Below are positions 33,785 through 45,059 of a stretch of DNA of 64,000 nt, one piece after another. Under the pieces are notes generated by a model. It ran no database searches. It was not told the origin of the DNA and was given only the letters and a program-made list of their open reading frames with translations. Both the position numbers and the translations under genes were made by a program. Each line of letters opens with the position of its first letter. The stretch's first letter is position 1. The stretch comes from Massospora cicadina (taxonomy: Eukaryota > Entomophthoromycota > Entomophthoromycetes > Entomophthorales > Entomophthoraceae): positions 42,695 through 106,694 of the forward strand of contig JAKSZP010012135.1 in the NCBI GenBank assembly GCA_022478985.1, in the 5' to 3' direction.

Positions 33785-34330
33785 CACGGAATCTTTGATG
33801 GTTTGAGCATCTCTTATTCAAGCAGGTTTTGATCTCCTCAGCTATTAATACCTCCACTGCCATTGACCGGTGGATTTTTAAGAACTAATGGGGGGATGAT
33901 CTCCAGTGTCCACTTGATGGACCACTCCCTGCGCGCACCCTAAATCATGGTTGATAGCAAAAAGCTCTTTGTATTTTCTAAATAAAGCTATTACTTGATA
34001 TTTCTGTGACTCTGATAAGCCAAATAAGTTTTTGCGTAATAACAATGTCATTATGATGGGATGCAAATCAATTGGTAACCTTAATTCATCCATTGACCCA
34101 AACTTGTGACCTAAAGGACCTCCTCCACTGAGGTCAAGTGTAAAAACGCCACTTTTAGTGTCAGCGGATTTGTATGGGTTCGTGAATTAGGTTCACTTAC
34201 AAAGCCTTGATCTCCCCATGACCTGTGAGGATGATGCCTGGAGCCATGTGGTGCTCAAACTGTGACTGCTGATAAGGCCCAATGATCTCCCCATAGAGCC
34301 CATATTGAACTTCCACCTCTATTTTCTGTA
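33785..34330 (-). pseudogene. gypsy D reverse transcriptase, 5' part, and linker
   Basis: The minus strand reads the pre-RT linker GLSESQKYQVIALFRKYKEL, GVVHQVDTGDHPPISS (33878-34093), then EVLIAEEIKTCLNKRCSNHQ, the start of the RT fingers. It stops at the LINE and continues at 28470. The linker pattern (a helix, then V.H.VDTGD.PP) is typical of Ty3 pol. Confidence 0.8.
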
Positions 34331-34553
34331 TTTATTATTAGTTAGTGTCTGGAGGGGAAAGATATAGCTCCAGCAGCTATGAGCGGTAGCCATTGATATT
34401 CATATATTTGCTGGGGATAGGCCTAGGTCTTGCTCTTATGTCGATGGTAGTGAACTAGAATCACCCCATCACTATAGGCCAAATTGATATGCCCCATGTG
34501 CACCGAATCCTTTGGCACTCCGCTGAAGGTAGAGTAAATTGGGATCCGCTGAC

Positions 34554-34860
34554 TCAAATTTTGTAGGTCTCTTCCATCATATTAATGACAGCACCATAGT
34601 GTCGCATAAAAATGATTCCAATCAACTGGTCTTGATTGCTGTTTGGCAACACTACCACTAGAGATACAATAACAATTGATCCAAACCGCAAGGGAAGTGC
34701 ACTGTAAGCTCCCTCAGAGACCGTGCTATCTGCTCCAGCGGTCCCATATACCATATGGTGTTCCACATCAGATTTTAATATTAACTTTGCCACCAGCTTA
34801 GTGGAAGCTATGTTAAATAAAGCTCCCGTATCTATTATAGCACAAACTTGGGTTTTTACT
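34554..34860 (-). pseudogene. gypsy D protease
   Basis: The minus strand reads CAIIDTGALFNIASTKLVAK (active site DTGA, about 34800-34850), then open frame 34793-34554 with SVIVSLVVVLP-type strands and QLIGIIFMRHYGAVINM, the second conserved protease block. The domain is of normal size (about 100 residues). It processes Gag-Pol in intact relatives. Confidence 0.8.
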
Positions 34861-34899
34861 ACAAAAATGTCACAGTAGGTATACTACAAGTAAGATGAA

Positions 34900-36300
34900 T
34901 GTTGACTGTTTACTACAAGAAAATAAAATGATAGCTTCTGCCAAGGAAGTTCATAATACCCTCACCAACTTTAGGGTACCCTTTAACAATAGCGTCCACT
35001 AGGAAGGCAACGTTTACTCCTCTCAGGGAAAGCGCATCTGCAGATGGTTCCAGTTTGTCTAAAAACTTTGTTCAAACATTTGACACGCGTATGGCTTTTG
35101 ATGCCCTAGAGATCCTTCTTCCACCATGTCCTTGGCTACTGTTTGTGTCAGTACATTTACTACCCCCACCGTCTGCTGACAAAGGAATGTATCATTATAC
35201 TGGGGGCTTCCGCTGCATATACCTCAGTAGATTCAGGTGGGACGTTAGAATTTGGGATATCGGAGGTAGAGAATCCCATCTATATTCCGCTCTGAATTTT
35301 CCCTGGTAGCATTGATCCCGTTGTACATTATGGACCTGTCAATTGGGGGAACCTCATACCAGGTGCCCAGGGTGACCACATTCGAAAAAATTTACCACAT
35401 AAGGCCTGCATCCTTGAATATTGTAAGTTGATTTATAGGAAAGTAGTACTAAAGGTGCTCGTTGTAAACAGGACCAGGGCAATAGAATGACTGCTGATGG
35501 TCAGCGTAATTAAGCCCAGGATAGTAGTTAGACCATTGACAGTAAATAGTTATGGGGCGATCGTTTAACTGATGGAGGTAACTTAGTGGAATCTGAACTA
35601 GACAGGAGAATTTACCCAAATAAGATAGTCTGGAAATGGTAGCGGAAGGGTTTCACTCTGTATTAGGTGGAGGAAAGTTGGTGGATATATGGCACAAGAA
35701 CAGAACTTTTTTAAGCAAGGGCACGTATTCATCCAAAATTGGGGTCTTGACGTTATACAGGTTGCAGCATAGCTTCACATCAGAGGTCATCGCAGTAAAA
35801 ATGTTGGATATGGATAAAATCCCTGCTCCAATTAACACATGGGCTTCTTCCATGAATTGACCAGAAAATGTGATGAGAGTCTCATTACAATGAAGCCTAA
35901 TGGCCAAGAATTCAGCTTTCCGTTGTGATATCTTTGTGATACCCCCAAACAACTACAACACAGTATCCTTTACTTCTTGATTTGAAACAGAACTGTTTGG
36001 AAGATCAGGTGACTTGGTCGGCACTTCCAACATCCAAGGTGGATATTAACAGTTTCGCTTTTCACCGGTAAGAGGCTCCTTTCATTTCAAACTCAAATCA
36101 CTTAAAAGAATTTATGAATATTTCCATCACGATCAAACAAAGGTAACTTATCACTACAGACCTCCTGAAAAAGCTTATCCTGCCTTTTGAGCACAGCGTC
36201 TTAAACAAGTTTGAGCTCCACATATTCAACTGAGATAATATGTCATGAAGATCATCTGTCCATGTAATCCTGATGCGCCATGGCCATCGAATGAATTTAT
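34900..36300 (-). pseudogene. gypsy D gag region
   Basis: It lies between the primer site and the protease. The clearest open frame is 35952-35653 (99 codons) with the capsid-like string RKAEFLAIRLHCNETLITF. The rest is broken. No CCHC knuckle was identified. The assignment rests mainly on position. Confidence 0.55.
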
Positions 36301-36320
36301 TTTGTGCAATTTATTATTGG

Positions 36321-36339
36321 ACCTCTGTAGTGAGCACCA
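36321..36339 (-). other. Primer-binding site of gypsy D
   Basis: Minus-strand TGGTGCTCACTACAGAGGT, one base after the 5' LTR. One mismatch over 18 bases to the sites of gypsy G and H. Confidence 0.82.
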
Positions 36340-36340
36340 C

Positions 36341-36918
36341 TGTTATAAAATTGGTAGTATCTTGGAGATACGCCAAAGGTGTTTTGCACAGAGTAAATCA
36401 CTGAGCAATAAACCATGATTTGATAATTGTTGTCCTCAAAACAACATAATAAACTCTAATAAATATGGAGAAATTGCCCCAAAGACAAACTTTTATTTCA
36501 ATTAAAATATAGATCATATTCTCACTGTTCCTCTCGCTTCAACCAACTAACTTTCCTCCTCCTCCAATCGAGTTGTCTCACAGATATCTAATCAACCTCA
36601 GTCAATACCGACCATTCTTCTTAGTAATTCATTCTGCCACATTCTCAATATTTCTGCCAGAAGTTACCATGTATTAGATCCATAATTACTTTAATTCATT
36701 GCGATCCATTCACTATCCGTCATGTCAACATCTCACTATTCATTGTTTGTCAACATTGCCTTATTGCCCAACTCAGAGGCGATCCAATATACCTTTCCAA
36801 CCAAATATCGCCTCATCCTAGGCGTTCAAATAATTGTCTTATAATCAGGCTCAGCGGACTCTCCCCATTTGCCATAACTACTTAGGTTTTATTGTCCAGT
36901 CATATCAGAATTGCAACA
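36341..36918 (-). repeat. 5' LTR of gypsy D
   Basis: 578 bp; matches 25479-26060. It is followed by the right copy of the CATTT duplication (36919-36923). Confidence 0.93.
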
Positions 36919-36923
36919 CATTT

Positions 36924-38930
36924 ATTACAAGATCAGAGGAGGATATGGGGAGGCAGAGAGGGATGTTCTTGAGGAGCCAGAGCAGTAACCCACCGCTCAT
37001 CTATTACATAAGTTAGGTCACTGATCTTAGAGAGGGCTTTACTGAGAGCTTGGGCCCCTTCCTGCTTCTATGTGAAATTGTTCAAGATCCAGATGGAGGG
37101 GCAGGTCATCTGGAATTACAGAGCTTGAAGGTGAGATAGTCCCTCTTCCAACCTTCACATTGTGAGCTCAGTGGTGTCTGGTTTAAAGATCTACAATATG
37201 GGTTGATTGCTATAAGGTAAGATTGGCTTTCACCCATATAGAGCACAATATAGCAACATATGTATACCATGATAGTAACTTACACGTTATGTCAATAGAG
37301 CTATTTTAAGTGATTCATTCCACTGGCTGTGGTCATAGTGAGCTATTTCGTGGAGGATGGCAATGAGAGTATCATTCGCACATTCTACTACTCTATTAGT
37401 AGTGGGGTGATAGGGAGCAGTGAAAGAGAGGTAAGTGTCCAGCAGGGTATTGAGGTCAATGATTACTTGGGAATAAATGTTGGTGCTATTGTCAAAAAGG
37501 AATACTTTTGGGCTACTGTGATGGGTGAAGTCTGTTTAAGTAAAATGAGGCGGTTGCTATGGAAGTGGGGTGAGGTAAAAGATATGGCATCAACCCATTT
37601 GGCGAAATGGTTGACCACCAGTATGATATTAGTGGCCGTATATTATGGTAAGTAGAATAACAATATCATTGCTGAAAATAGCAAATTATGCAATATGAAA
37701 TATGACCTGATGTTGGTGCAACATATTGGGAGTTTTCTGACTAGCACAAATGACACAGGAATCAATAACATCTTAGTTCGTCTTAATCATCTCCTCCCAA
37801 TAGCTGAAATCTCAACCATTGATGAGCTTTTCTGATGTCACCTGGCCTACCATTGAAATACCCTCCAAAGTGGTCTTCATCCTAGCAAACAGGCGGATAT
37901 AAGGCAACCAAGAGGCGCTGACCTGCTTGTATAACAACCCATCTCTAATTTAAGTCCTCTCAATCATTTTCTTTACCCAATGCTTAACTGCAGGAGTTTC
38001 TTGACTCCACTCCTCAGGTTTCCTAATGAAATCATAACTTTGATTTTCCTAAGAGGCATAGAGCATCAATATGGTAGGCGTGACAGCCTGTCAGCATTTT
38101 AATGTATAATTCAGCCTGGTGTACAATGGAAAAGTAATAACTCTAAAGCTTTAGTGCCAAACATGAAAGCCATCCATTGAGATCCTTATCTGCTGCAGAT
38201 ACCATAAGGAGGCATGGTCTGTAAGCACGGTGGAATGGTTTCATACAGAAATGGCATAATATCTTAATGGTAAGCAAGACTGCTAAACGCCTCTGTTTGG
38301 TGATGCTGTAATCCTCTCAGGCTGAGTTAGCGTTTTACTGAATTATGCTATAGGATGGATAACCTAATATGCATCAAGTTGTTCCATAAAGGCCCCAACA
38401 GCTAGATTGCTAGCATCAATAAAAAGGATTAATGAATAGAATTTGGGATGTACCAACACTAGAGCGGTGGTGAGTGCTTTCTGGAGGATGTCAAAAGCTT
38501 GATGCTGAGTTTCTTCCCTTTAGAATGGAACCTCCTTGTGGAGCAGATACGCTAAGAGTTCAGCGACTTAGAAAAAGTGGGGAAAATTTTTGGTAGTACT
38601 AACCATCTCTAAAAGCCTGAATACTACGTATATGGATGGTGGAGTCATTTTCTAAATTGTGACCAACTTGTCAGGAAGCAGCAAAATTTCTTCTCAATTA
38701 AATTTATGGCCAAGTATGTACATATCAGTTTGGACCCTGACATTTGCCTGGTTTCAAATTCAGCAACATAGAGCGGAGCCTTTGGCCTGTTAAAGGACTT
38801 TTAAGTCCTTTAACAGGCCATCCATCGCCTTTTGGAATGTGGCTGGAGCATTGCATAACCTGTCTGGATTCATCCTCTTATAGGTGAATCATCTTACTAG
38901 GGGTTTGACTATTTAATATTTTTATTAAGG
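36924..38930 (-). pseudogene. Gypsy E pol remnant (RT, RNase H, integrase)
   Basis: Minus-strand order from high to low coordinate: the RT tail with LCNAPATFQKAMDGLLKDL (about 38800-38860), RNase H with LLIDASNLAVGAFMEQLDAY (about 38360-38420) and LTDHASL, an integrase zinc region with CVICASQ (about 37750), and an integrase core with APYHPTTNRVVECANDTL (about 37370-37430). Near 36983-37030 a frame encodes VIDERWVTA, the same motif found in the F-family LTRs. It is heavily decayed. Gypsy D inserted into its 3' part. Confidence 0.72.
38784..38819. repeat. Perfect 17-bp inverted repeat in gypsy E RT
   Basis: Arms 38784-38800 and 38803-38819 are exact reverse complements (ggcctgttaaaggactt) with a 2-base spacer. 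The right arm is the RT codons for DGLLKDL; the left arm is an inverted copy of it. Confidence 0.9.
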
Positions 38931-39179
38931 AATGCTGAGTTGTGCTCCTCATAAACTTGAGCTGAGCTATCTTGAAGTATTGGGGATCATCCCTAAGAGT
39001 ATTTATAAGTTTTTAAGATTTAAATTTGATCTAAGCCTGTCAGGGATTAATAACAATAGTTATTTCAAGTTCTGCGATTACTGGCAACATAAGCCAAGGA
39101 TAAGTGAACTTTTTAATTATAATTATCTATCTAAATTCACAATTCAATATTATCATTAATCTAAGCCAAGAGGTTTACT
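38931..39179 (+). other. AT-rich stretch beside the ORF-only element
   Basis: A plus-strand open frame (38932-39159, 75 codons) has no family motif. A short block (gtgctcctca...acttgag.gagctat) resembles repeats at 56950-57090. The upstream RT of gypsy E is not readable here. Confidence 0.3.
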
Positions 39180-39200
39180 AAGCTGGGCATATTATCAAAC

Positions 39201-41119
39201 TTCTCTCTCTGCTCGGCATAACTTTCCAAGCAATTTATTTGGTTAATTAAAAAAAATAATTAATTGTAAACCAAAGCCTTGTTCCAATATTGTCAGATCC
39301 ACTGCTGACTGTCCCAGCATGGGGCAGCGGCAAAACTCCCCCTCCAATTCCCATCTGACAGGAAAACGCGCTCAGAACGGCTCGCCCAGTCATTCCAAAC
39401 CCTTGGGACAATTCGTTCCTCCCAAGGATCTCATTGCTCATCTTGCACAAACCCAAGCAGTGCCCCACTGCCCCCTGGTGCTCCCCCAGAGCAACATGCA
39501 TTTCGGCCTTAGGATCAAATATGGGAAATTCTTCCCCTATGATGACCAAGCCATTATCAAAATGGCTCAGGTGGTGATGACACTAGCCTGTTTTATTAAC
39601 TTCCGCCCCTATAAGGGGTACTTTGATCTTGTCTTCCCCTGTGAAGCTGATGCAGCCACTGTGGCAACGGTGCCACTAGTATTTAATATAATTCCCCTTC
39701 CCACAACTTGGACCCAGCTCCCAACAGACACCACCTTGATGGTCCAGTTCGCTGGTTTGCCCACCCAACTCCCCCTGAAGTGCTCCACCAGGAGCTGATG
39801 GAAGGTTTGGCAGCCTATGGCGCCAACCCCATCTTACAATTTGTGGTCCCAAATGGGGCCACACGCCTCGCTGGGCCTTGGGCATATGCCACGATCAGCC
39901 CTGAATTTAGAAAATTTTCTTTGGCAATTACCCCTTATGCCACCATCCTATCTGCCCCCGACCATCCATTCTGGGCCTTCTTGAGGGCGGACGGACGAGT
40001 TGTCCATCCTGTTTAGAGTTAGCCCACTTGAAATGCAAATGCACATACTTAGAAACTTCCACTGATGCTGAAAGTTTGCCTGATGCCCACCAATCCGCCA
40101 CCCACCCCATGCCAACTCTGACATGGGGTACGATCCTACCTTCCCCTCCTCCAATGCCTGATGCTGCAGCTGCACCTACAGCCACCAATCAGCACCCATC
40201 TTGCCCCAATGCCATAAATGATTCATCCAGCCAAACATTGGATTGGATTCCAGTTTGATCCCATGCGTCCACAAATGAATCAAACAAACCTCAACCATAC
40301 ACTGATTCCCCAATCCAATTCAACCAAAATCCCTGGGAATTATTGGATGAAATCAACGAATCAGGTAATGTCATTGAAGAACTGACTCTGCAACTTGAGT
40401 GGCTCTGTAACACAGAATGGGATGCAAAATTCCTGCCTCAGAAATATGTCCCACAACCTAACGCAAACCATTCTACAGCGACCATCAGCTTGCAGTAGAA
40501 GCAGCTGCCACACCAGATTGCCATCCGCTTCGCAAAGCTGCCTCCAAATCTGTGGCTGCACTTGCAGGAGGAATTCCACCTCCCGTCATCCCCATAAATC
40601 TTACTCCACAAAGTAAGATCAACATGAAAACTTTACACAAAAATGTCACTGAAGCCATCCAGAACGTGGTAACAGTAGCACAGAATCTGAAAGCAAAAAT
40701 AACCTGAACCAACATTGCCACGTTTATTAATATCCCAGACGCCCACCTCAAAGCTGAAGACGCTTTGGGCAAATAAATCGTTGGTATAATGATGGCTGGC
40801 AACTATTTGGAAGTTCCAGTCATCAAGGATATTGAACCCCATGCCACCGATGTCCCCACACCCTTACTATCTGCCTTAACACGCACCCTACTCTGGGATG
40901 AGATGGATGCAGCCAAAGACAAGCCCCCCAAGCCCCCCTCCCCATCCACCATGGAGGGATAACATTATTCGCTGCACACCTGGTTGGATATTTTGTTAGG
41001 TATGATTCAATCAATCCATCCATTTTGGGCGTTTTGTTTGAATTGTTATTTTTTATTATGATTTTTATTTTTAGTTCGGTAATGTCTACCCCCTGGTTGT
41101 CTTACCTCAGATAAATAAA
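39201..41119 (+). mobile_element. ORF-only LINE-like element, copy 1 (1.92 kb)
   Basis: Plus-strand element with a single long ORF and no reverse transcriptase. Flanked by a 21-bp target duplication starting aagctgggcat (39180-39200 and 41120-41140, two mismatches). The 5' end has the pyrimidine run TTCTCTCTCTGCTCGG and a hairpin like the LINE; the 3' end has a variant of the CCATCCC.TGGTCAGC core followed by CTCAGATAAATAAA. A second copy of the same length, 45060-46992, shows that this is a family and not a chance deletion. Confidence 0.9.
39319..40962 (+). pseudogene. ORF1-like protein of the ORF-only element, copy 1
   Basis: Starts at ATG 39319 (MGQRQNSPSNSHLTG). A Ser/Pro-rich head is followed by a first globular domain (VPPKDLIAHLAQTQA to FDLVFPCEADAATV) and a second (TDTTLMVQFAGLPTQL, then LMEGLAAYGANPILQFVVPN, ending near 40010). 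An acidic linker (NPWELLDEINESGNVIEE, about 40330) and a helical C-terminal domain (TEAIQNVVTVAQNLK to LSALTRTLLWDEMDAAKD) end at a stop at 40962. The two globular domains align in pattern with LINE ORF1 (WTKSNQIFLMF...LPT...L..HLK..LA.YGEI), but the CCHC knuckle is missing. A frameshift near 39780 and a few stops are present. Confidence 0.75.
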
Positions 41120-41140
41120 AAGCTGGGCATACTATCACAC

Positions 41141-41239
41141 ATCTCCTCGCTTAGATACTTACTTACCTTCTTGTATTTATTTTATTTTTTAATATTTTCT
41201 ATCTTCTGACTATTATGAATCCTCTCTCCTCTTCCAATT
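41141..41239. other. Short AT-rich stretch
   Basis: Flank right of the first ORF-only element. Nothing recognisable. Confidence 0.3.
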
Positions 41240-41745
41240 TTAGCATTCAAGCATTATAGATACTTTGAGGGTTTATCTAAATAAATATCATTTCTCATCT
41301 CCCGCCAACACCCTCCTCCGCCAACATCTTCTTTGGACAATGGAACCCCTTGTTGAGGTGTTTCCATCCCAAATATCCCCCATGATTTTTATGAGGACTC
41401 AAAATATGCAATTGAGGAGCTTGCTTTTGGAGTGAGCCGCGCTTGCATCAATGCAGCTAAAACTTCTCTGTTTGATTCCAATTATCCCCCAAACCTACCA
41501 GCACATCAATTCTTTCACTTGTGTGCCAGCTCTCTTCACTTTCGCTGAGCATCAACTTGCTTAATACGTTGAGGCGCAGGATCTTTTCTGCCTCATTGAC
41601 AAAGAAAAACCACAATTATACCTCCTTATGACACATGTCACTGATGCCACAACCCCTATACTGTCTGCCATAGTCCGCCAGCTAAAGCAGGCGTCAGAAA
41701 AATGTTTCCATAAAGCTTCCTCGCCTTCTGATATGGCTTCCTAGG
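41240..41745 (+). pseudogene. Fragment resembling the C-terminal domain of the ORF-only protein
   Basis: Plus-strand frames give YAIEELAFGVSRACINAAKT, then AEHQLA.YVEAQDLFCLIDK and THVTDATTPILSAIVRQLKQ, ending SSPSDMAS before a stop near 41740. The spacing matches the C-terminal domain at 45128-45560 (AELHLAKFIEAVYFADLDEE ... YADAPTPWISTLICL) and 40620-40960. Upstream parts are absent. It may be a 5'-truncated third member of the family. Alignment was by eye only. Confidence 0.5.
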
Positions 41746-41929
41746 CTGATAACTTAGGGGCTATATTAGATTTTTTATATCTTAACAATTTCTTTTTTTG
41801 GCTCATTTGCAAATAAAGATGCGTGGTGACTCCCCCTTTTAGGTTGGGCACCACTAGTGCTAAAAATATCGTTTCTCATATATTCTTAGTCATATGTAGG
41901 GTTTTCTTCCCTTAGGGCCTACTAACCCA

Positions 41930-42101
41930 ATGGGAGCTTTGGGGCCCTGATTCAACATAGGACCAGTTAAAATTTGATCCCCCACGTCCTAAAATAGCCC
42001 AAGGGGCATTCTTGTGGGTTTGAACAACCCCTCACTGGCTATGAGGAAACATCACTATAAATCCTCTAGTGAAAGCTCAATCTGCCTATAGACACTGGAA
42101 A
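41930..42101 (-). pseudogene. gypsy C reverse transcriptase fragment
   Basis: Minus-strand frames read YRQIELSLEDL and, a little further, GLFKPTRMPLGYF, equivalent to the E(Y/F)TRMPFGL block of Ty3 RT. The active site is not present. It joins to 43266 across the solo LTR. Confidence 0.6.
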
Positions 42102-42107
42102 GATCCA

Positions 42108-43259
42108 TTTCATGGAAGCGGCAAGTGAAGTTTAGATTGGCCTGCCAGTCTGGATGCCCAAATACCCAGAAGGCAAGCCCAAATTCTAGAGGTGCTGCTG
42201 TTCAAATGGCATTAAATTGTGCATTGAGGGAATACACTAGCGAATGCCTATAGGTCATGATTGTATATAAAAACACTAAAACAAACCAGGCTGTCACAGC
42301 TTCAGTGCCCGTGGGTTTTGGTGTTGGAAAAGTGAGATTGAAATGAGGGGTGTTTAAATTTCATCATAAGAAAAATTGAATTTAAAGGATATGGAAGTTT
42401 TATTAAATTTAAAATTAAATTATTAACTGTCAATTTTCTCAGTGTGTTATGACTGTTTAAATAGACGATTGATTGGGGAATAGCCTAGACAAGCTCAGGA
42501 TTGGGGCCCTTAAGATTCGCCTAACTGACAAACTTTGAGTGAGGGGAAAATGAATTATTTAGAATTAACTTCAAAATTGTCAGCGGTGGGCCAAGTTTCT
42601 GTCAGTTCATTTACAGACGCCCAAAGAGCCAATTTTTTGTTTTTGATGACTAGATCAACAGCGTCTTGCTCAACGGGCAGCAAGAACATCCAAAGGACAC
42701 TTCACATAAGGGAGGTCCCATGAGGTCAGGAATGGGTTTGGGATGCTCAACCTGCACACACCCAGTCGCTCCGCTTCCATTAGACCAGATTAGCACTATT
42801 GGATGGGGTTGCAAAAGCTGCTGGGGAGAGTTTCAAACTCATGTCAGCATTTCCTAATGGTCCAAAGCCTTTGTCTTGTTTTTAGAGGATTCAACACTAG
42901 ATGCATTGGTTACCAAAAGTGTGCACCCATCAGGATTTGTTGCTGAGGTTTTTCAATTGTCAACTATCAACGTTGGTGATTTACTGCTGCTAATTGTACA
43001 CAGCCCCTTTGCCCCAAGCGGGTGCTAATTCATTGCCACTCACTACAGATTCCCTTAATTTGCCCCATTATTTTTTGGATGTAATAACTGTGGTTGAGGG
43101 TGGAATCCTCAAAGGGTACGATATCACTCACCACTCATCCACCACATGTGCGAGGTTGCCCTGGGTAATGAGGTGGGCCGCCAGCCTTTTTGACTCCTTT
43201 TTGGGTGGGAAAGGGAACATCCCCGATTCAAATGAAGGGGGAGCTCCCCCAGACAAACA
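42108..43259 (-). mobile_element. Solo LTR, F family, inside gypsy C
   Basis: About 1.15 kb, similar throughout to the F LTRs and in minus orientation. The repeat gatcca lies on both sides (42102-42107 and 43260-43265), a 5-6 bp target duplication. Minus-strand coding blocks survive: FPFPPKKESKRLAAHLITQG and LAHVVDEW near 43130-43230, and GLAFWVFGHPDWQANLNFTC near 42130-42190. It splits the RT of gypsy C between 42101 and 43266. Confidence 0.88.
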
Positions 43260-43265
43260 GATCCA

Positions 43266-45045
43266 TTGTTGAGAAGTTTTTGGAATCCACAAAAAGTTGC
43301 AATAAATTACCAATTCGAAGCAGTGGATATCTTTCCTTACACATAAGGGAATTTAACTGGTGTTAGTCCATTACTACTCAGTGGCCCCATCCTTCTTCCA
43401 TATAAGCAGCAAGGATGAGGCCTGGGACTTTGTGAGAGCTTTAATATCCAGCGTTAAAGAGTTGCTTCAATTCTTTTGTCACCTGAGCTTCTTCAATTAT
43501 AATATTCCTATAGGGATGAGCATAGATTGTGCAGAGTCACCTTTCAACACTTTATGCTGCACCCGTTTCATCATTCCAAAATCTTCAGAGACTTTTGATA
43601 ATATATTGGTATACTCCTCAATCAGTGATCTGCTTTCTGCTGCTGTGAGGAGGTGAGGATGTCGCCTAATTTCACTTTACCATGGCTGACAGTAAGGCCC
43701 TCATTTATCCTTAAACATACAAATTTTTACACCCACAAACAGATTTAACATGATCCATGGGCAGGGTTAAGACATATGTGACAGGATGGGTTTAAGTTTT
43801 TTTACATGGTTCAATCATTAAATTGGCCATCAATATGGTTAAGGGCCCATGATAGGCAGGATTAAACAGGCCCAGGCAGGTAAGAGGCTTGCATATGGCT
43901 TGAAAATATTCTCCACTTATTTCTAGCAAATGATTCAGAAGAATCATAACTTAGATCCCAGTGTCCACCAGTATTTGTGACTTTGGGGGTATGACGACCT
44001 GGTTAATGGAGTATATGGCCATCCCCTCCTGAGCTCAGCGCTGGGAGTAGGCAGTTTAGTTTTTTAGACCAAAGACTTGGTATTCTAACAGCTTAACAAA
44101 AGTTCAGATGTTCCTATAAACCACTCATATGTTTCCTTTTCCTTTTTCTTTAGAAGCGTCTTTAACTACTAAAGGAATGCAGTATCCCAGAATAGAGAAT
44201 TACAAGTCGATATGACTAATTTTGATATAGAATTCATTAAAGAATTGGGCGCATATAAGAAGGTCATAACTGTCATACTCCAATACAACCGCTGGGGTTG
44301 CCACCACCAGGGACAAAACTGAAGCAGCATAGCGGAATAGGCGCTCAATGAGCGAGTATGATGGGGCCGCCTTCCATAATCCATTTTGTAGTATTGATCT
44401 GGCGCAATTTTTATCTTCTTCACCAGATGAGAGGGGATGACATAATCGGTAGCCCAGTATTGACTATAGCCAGGATTTTCATCTTATGGACAACTACTTT
44501 GACATGAGTAAAATCAGTACCAAAATGAGGGATTGAGTATATAGAATTCACTGGCAAATGTGGTCCAGAAGGTCAAAGTAAAATAAATTTAGTATTTATT
44601 GGAAATTACTGAGTCAGAGACATCCACCTTGTCAGTTGGGGAGAGGTCACAACGCTCATTATTGGTAACAATAGCGGATGGTGTCTGAGGCGCATTGTTT
44701 TCAACAGATGATGCCTTGCGCCCTAAGCTGACTCCACTTTTCCCGCCTCATCAGCCTTTTTCTTCCAAATGGCTTCTGGATGCCCAAAGTACCTGCAATA
44801 GGCTCAAGGGTAACGGCGAGGTTTACATCTCTGGGGCTATCCTAAAGCATGAATGGGGGCCTGACTTTACTTGTTAAGTGCTTGGTGCATCTCACTCTCA
44901 GGCAACTCCATATGGATTCCTCAATATCGATTATGGACTTGTAAAACTTTTATGCATTGTGGAAATGTATGTGTGGTTCTTTTTATGATGAAGAGAGGAC
45001 AACAGCGGTGGTGTTGTACAAGCTAACCAAAACACATGGTGCGAG
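43266..45045 (-). pseudogene. gypsy C protease and pre-RT region
   Basis: The minus strand reads SQILVDTGI (protease active site, about 43960-43980), later LLTAAESRSLIEEYTNILSK and VQHKVLKGDSAQSMLIPIGI (pre-RT linker, 43540-43640), then RT fingers towards 43270. The upstream part (44000-45045) is probably the gag-protease linker with broken frames, e.g. 44169-44423. It is cut on the left by the solo LTR and on the right by the ORF-only element. Confidence 0.6.
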
Positions 45046-45059
45046 GGTCTGAGATTCAT

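Larger units (their letters stand above)
25479..36918 (-). mobile_element. Ty3/gypsy element D with two LTRs, split by a LINE
   Basis: Complete minus-strand element: 5' LTR 36341-36918, primer site 36321-36339, gag, protease, RT, RNase H, integrase, purine tract and 3' LTR 25479-26060. A perfect CATTT duplication flanks it (25474-25478 and 36919-36923). Without LINE copy 1 and its duplicated target (5,298 bp) it is 6.1 kb, a normal gypsy size. The coding frames carry stops and shifts throughout. Confidence 0.93.

Noticed and set aside
33278..33787. 169-codon minus-strand frame at the end of LINE copy 1
   Set aside because: Antisense to the ORF2 C-terminus, which is supported by copy 2; no motif of its own.
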